Assembly (NCBI GenBank): GCA_035403225.1
Contig: DAONET010000035.1
Coordinates: 1 to 24,666 of the forward strand
From: DAIRDK01 sp035403225
GTDB taxonomy: Bacteria > Bacteroidota > Bacteroidia > Bacteroidales > FEN-979
DNA: 24,666 bases
Reading direction: 5' to 3'
Shown here: positions 22,548-24,666 of the stretch, piece by piece
How the letters are laid out: every line of letters starts with the position of its first letter
How positions within the stretch are numbered: the stretch's first letter is position 1
Notes under the pieces: generated by a model
What the model saw: only the letters and a program-made list of their open reading frames with translations
Database searches by the model: none
Told to the model about the DNA's origin: nothing
Made by a program: the position numbers and the translations under genes

Positions 22548-24666
22548 ATGTTTAAAAAGATCCGGTACATATTGTTGATCCTACTGCTGATAGTTGCCAC
22601 ACAGGCAACCGGCCAGTATATTATCGACAAAGTATGCGTAGGGTCTGTACGATATTATCGCGTGGACGGCGAGGCCGGTTCAACGTATATCTGGACGCTG
22701 ACCGATCCGCTGGGCAATCAGACCATTCTGCCCAGCACTGCCGATACCGTCGCGATCACCTGGAACACGGTTCCGGGTTCATATAAGCTGTCGACCATCC
22801 AGCATTCGGTGATTACGGGCTGTGATGGTTTGCTGGAGATCGGAGACATCGTCGTTTATGATCAACCCCTTGCCTTTGCAGGCAACCCGATGATCTTCTG
22901 CACCCCGGGTCCATATACGCTTTCAGAGGCGACTGCTTCCCATTACAGCAGTTTGTTGTGGACCACCTCGGGCGACGGCACCTTTAACATTGACACCATT
23001 CTTAATCCAATATATACGCCCGGTACCGGCGATCTCGGTACGGGTACTGTCACTTTAACCCTTACGGCAACCGGACTTGGATTCGGCAATGCATGCACAC
23101 CGGTTGTATCGTCGGTTGTCGTTCATCAATCGGCAGCCGTCGTGGCGGTGACAGCCGTTTCCACCCCGGTAAGTTGTTATGGCGGGAATGACGGAACCGC
23201 CACTGCTATCCCGACCGGCGGAACAGGAGTTTATACCTGTCGCTGGGATGATCCTGCTTCTCAGACCACCATCACCGCCACAGGTTTGTACGCGGGCATC
23301 TACACGGTCATCGTGACCGATGAAAACGGTTGTTCCGACACCACTTCGGTAGCAGTGACACAACCTGCTGCCGCGCTTACTGTCACGGCCACCTCCACGC
23401 CGGTAAGCTGTCATGGAGGAAACGATGGTACGGCAACAGCCATCCCGGCAGGAGGCACTCTTCCCTATACGTATCTTTGGAATAACGGACAAACCACGAA
23501 TCCGGCGGTAAATCTTAATGCGGGTACTTATACCGTGGTGATCACCGATTCCAATTCCTGTACGGCCACTGTCGGCGTGATCGTGACAGAACCCGCTGCC
23601 AGCCTGCAGGCCACGATCGTTTCTCAGACCAATGTAAGTTGTTTTGGTTATGCTGATGGCAGTGCGACTGTAGGAGTGACAGGTGGAACACCGCCGTACA
23701 CGTATGTGTGGAATACTACCCCTGTGCAAACCGGTCCGACCGCCATCAACCTGGGTCCAGGCACTTATGTCGTTATCGTTACCGACACCAACCATTGCAC
23801 CACCAGCGATACGGTGATCATCACCGAACCCCCGTCTATCCTGGCGAATGCCGGTCCTGACGGATTGATCTGCGAAACAGAAACCTTTGCTCTTTCGGGA
23901 GCTGTTGCTGCCAACTACAGCGCTATTGCATGGGCGACCAGCGGCGACGGATCATTTGATGATGCAACCGTGCTGAATCCTTTGTATACGCCCGGGTTCA
24001 ACGATATACTGACCGGAAATGTGATCCTCACCATCACGGCCTTTGGTTTGGCATCCTGCCCGGATTCATCAGACTCCATGATCTTGTCGATATCGCGGCA
24101 AGCGACGGTTTATGCCGGGCCCGATGATTCCATCTGTGCCAATCAGACTGTCTATCCGCTTTCAGGCGCTGTGGCTGATCATTTCACCAGCCTGTTATGG
24201 ACTACATCGGGCACCGGTACCTTTAGTGATAATACCATACAGAACCCTGCCTATACGGTCAGTTCTTCGGATATATCTGCCGGACAGATCTGGTTCGTGT
24301 TGACGGCCACCAGTATGGCACCCTGTGTCACCGTGATCGATTCCCTGGCATTGTGGATCATTCCGCAAGTAATCGCCTCGGCAGGTCCCGATACCTTCAC
24401 TTGTCAGAATGTACCTGCCCTCATCGCCGGATCATCGGCTTCAAACTACAGCTCGATCCTCTGGACGCATAACGGAACCGGAATTCTGACGGACGAAACC
24501 ACCATTCATCCGACATATCTTGCCGGCCCCGGTGAAACAGGTACTGTCACCCTGACAATGACGGTTTGCAGTTTATTCCCGTGTACCGACACGATCATCG
24601 ATCAGATGATTTTGACGATCTGGCCGTTGCCGGGCGGGACGCTCAGTGGCAGTTCCTCGGTCTGTG
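22548..24666 (+). CDS. SprB-repeat surface protein, partial (runs off the right edge)
   Basis: The frame is open from the ATG at 22548 (GAAGAG just upstream) to the end of the window: 706 codons with no stop. Residues 1-22 are a signal peptide (MFKKIRYILLILLLIVATQATGQ region). Then comes a PKD-like start module (STYIWTLTDPLG), one AGNP...WTTSGDGTF module (about 111-200), three SprB repeats (about 202-430, each with VSCxGxxDGxA, GGTxxYxxxW, GxYxVxVTDxxxCxxT), and three more AGPD...GDG/GTGTF modules (about 435-700). SprB repeats are named for the mobile gliding adhesin of Flavobacterium johnsoniae, which is exported by the type IX system. This protein is probably a secreted or surface adhesin of that broad kind. 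A C-terminal sorting domain may lie beyond the window. Confidence 0.9.
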   Translation, partial: MFKKIRYILLILLLIVATQATGQYIIDKVCVGSVRYYRVDGEAGSTYIWTLTDPLGNQTILPSTADTVAITWNTVPGSYKLSTIQHSVITGCDGLLEIGDIVVYDQPLAFAGNPMIFCTPGPYTLSEATASHYSSLLWTTSGDGTFNIDTILNPIYTPGTGDLGTGTVTLTLTATGLGFGNACTPVVSSVVVHQSAAVVAVTAVSTPVSCYGGNDGTATAIPTGGTGVYTCRWDDPASQTTITATGLYAGIYTVIVTDENGCSDTTSVAVTQPAAALTVTATSTPVSCHGGNDGTATAIPAGGTLPYTYLWNNGQTTNPAVNLNAGTYTVVITDSNSCTATVGVIVTEPAASLQATIVSQTNVSCFGYADGSATVGVTGGTPPYTYVWNTTPVQTGPTAINLGPGTYVVIVTDTNHCTTSDTVIITEPPSILANAGPDGLICETETFALSGAVAANYSAIAWATSGDGSFDDATVLNPLYTPGFNDILTGNVILTITAFGLASCPDSSDSMILSISRQATVYAGPDDSICANQTVYPLSGAVADHFTSLLWTTSGTGTFSDNTIQNPAYTVSSSDISAGQIWFVLTATSMAPCVTVIDSLALWIIPQVIASAGPDTFTCQNVPALIAGSSASNYSSILWTHNGTGILTDETTIHPTYLAGPGETGTVTLTMTVCSLFPCTDTIIDQMILTIWPLPGGTLSGSSSVC
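22878..24630 (+). repeat. AGPD/SGDGTF and SprB repeat arrays
   Basis: Copies of an 88-89-residue module start at 22878, 23850, 24114 and 24381. They open with AGxxD or a variant, carry a cysteine, then the segment YSSLLWTTSGDGTF or similar, NPxYTPG and a V-x-L-T-x-T strand. The three SprB repeats (starts about 23151, 23385 and 23610; about 75-78 residues each) are inserted between the first and second copy. This gives the order module, SprB x3, module x3. Confidence 0.85.

Noticed and set aside
23055..23795. 246-aa open frame on the minus strand
   Set aside because: Antisense to the SprB repeats; its own apparent repeats simply mirror the coding strand, and it is rich in Arg, Gly, Cys and His.

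Overview
The window most likely comes from a member of the Bacteroidota, probably an uncultured environmental one. The signs are several clean Bacteroidota-type promoters (-7 element TAnnTTTG, some with a -33 TTG/TTTG about 20 bp upstream), weak or absent Shine-Dalgarno sequences, signal peptides ending in A-Q or G-Q, SprB repeats, and very large secreted proteins made of PKD-like, Ig-like and HYR-like repeats. I see no rRNA, tRNA, CRISPR array, insertion sequence or integrase.

Left part (1-4.9 kb). A lipoprotein with two CHRD-like repeats and an OsmC-family protein lie on the minus strand, each followed by a terminator-like hairpin. A secreted GH127 beta-L-arabinofuranosidase-type enzyme with complete catalytic and zinc residues is on the plus strand. 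A small lipoprotein and a HAD phosphatase follow on the minus strand; the HAD gene has its own promoter.

Central part (4.9-11.4 kb). Three minus-strand genes lie 25-30 bp apart behind one promoter: a canonical GAPDH (gapA), a 1365-aa pyruvate-phosphate-dikinase-like protein, and a long divergent GAPDH. The dikinase-like protein keeps the ATP-grasp and phosphohistidine domains, lacks the PEP/pyruvate TIM barrel, and carries about 860 N-terminal residues that I do not recognise. This is the best candidate for an undescribed system: a dikinase with an unknown acceptor, built into an operon between two GAPDH paralogues that seem to differ in cofactor preference.

Middle right (11.4-13.6 kb). There is a 116-aa membrane or secreted hypothetical, a 39-aa single-span membrane peptide, and an MFS transporter whose promoter sits almost on its start codon. 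A 390-bp gap follows, holding the promoter of the next operon.

Right part (13.6 kb to the end). A block of plus-strand genes encodes secreted surface proteins: a 2172-aa repeat protein, a 350-aa secreted protein, a 222-aa PKD/Ig-like secreted protein that starts at TTG, and the N-terminal 706 residues of a SprB-repeat protein running off the right edge. A 480-bp gap inside this block holds a strong 16-bp hairpin and then a series of short perfect stems over about 260 nt, which look more like a structured RNA than a gene. No type IX secretion C-terminal domain is visible in any of these proteins inside the window.
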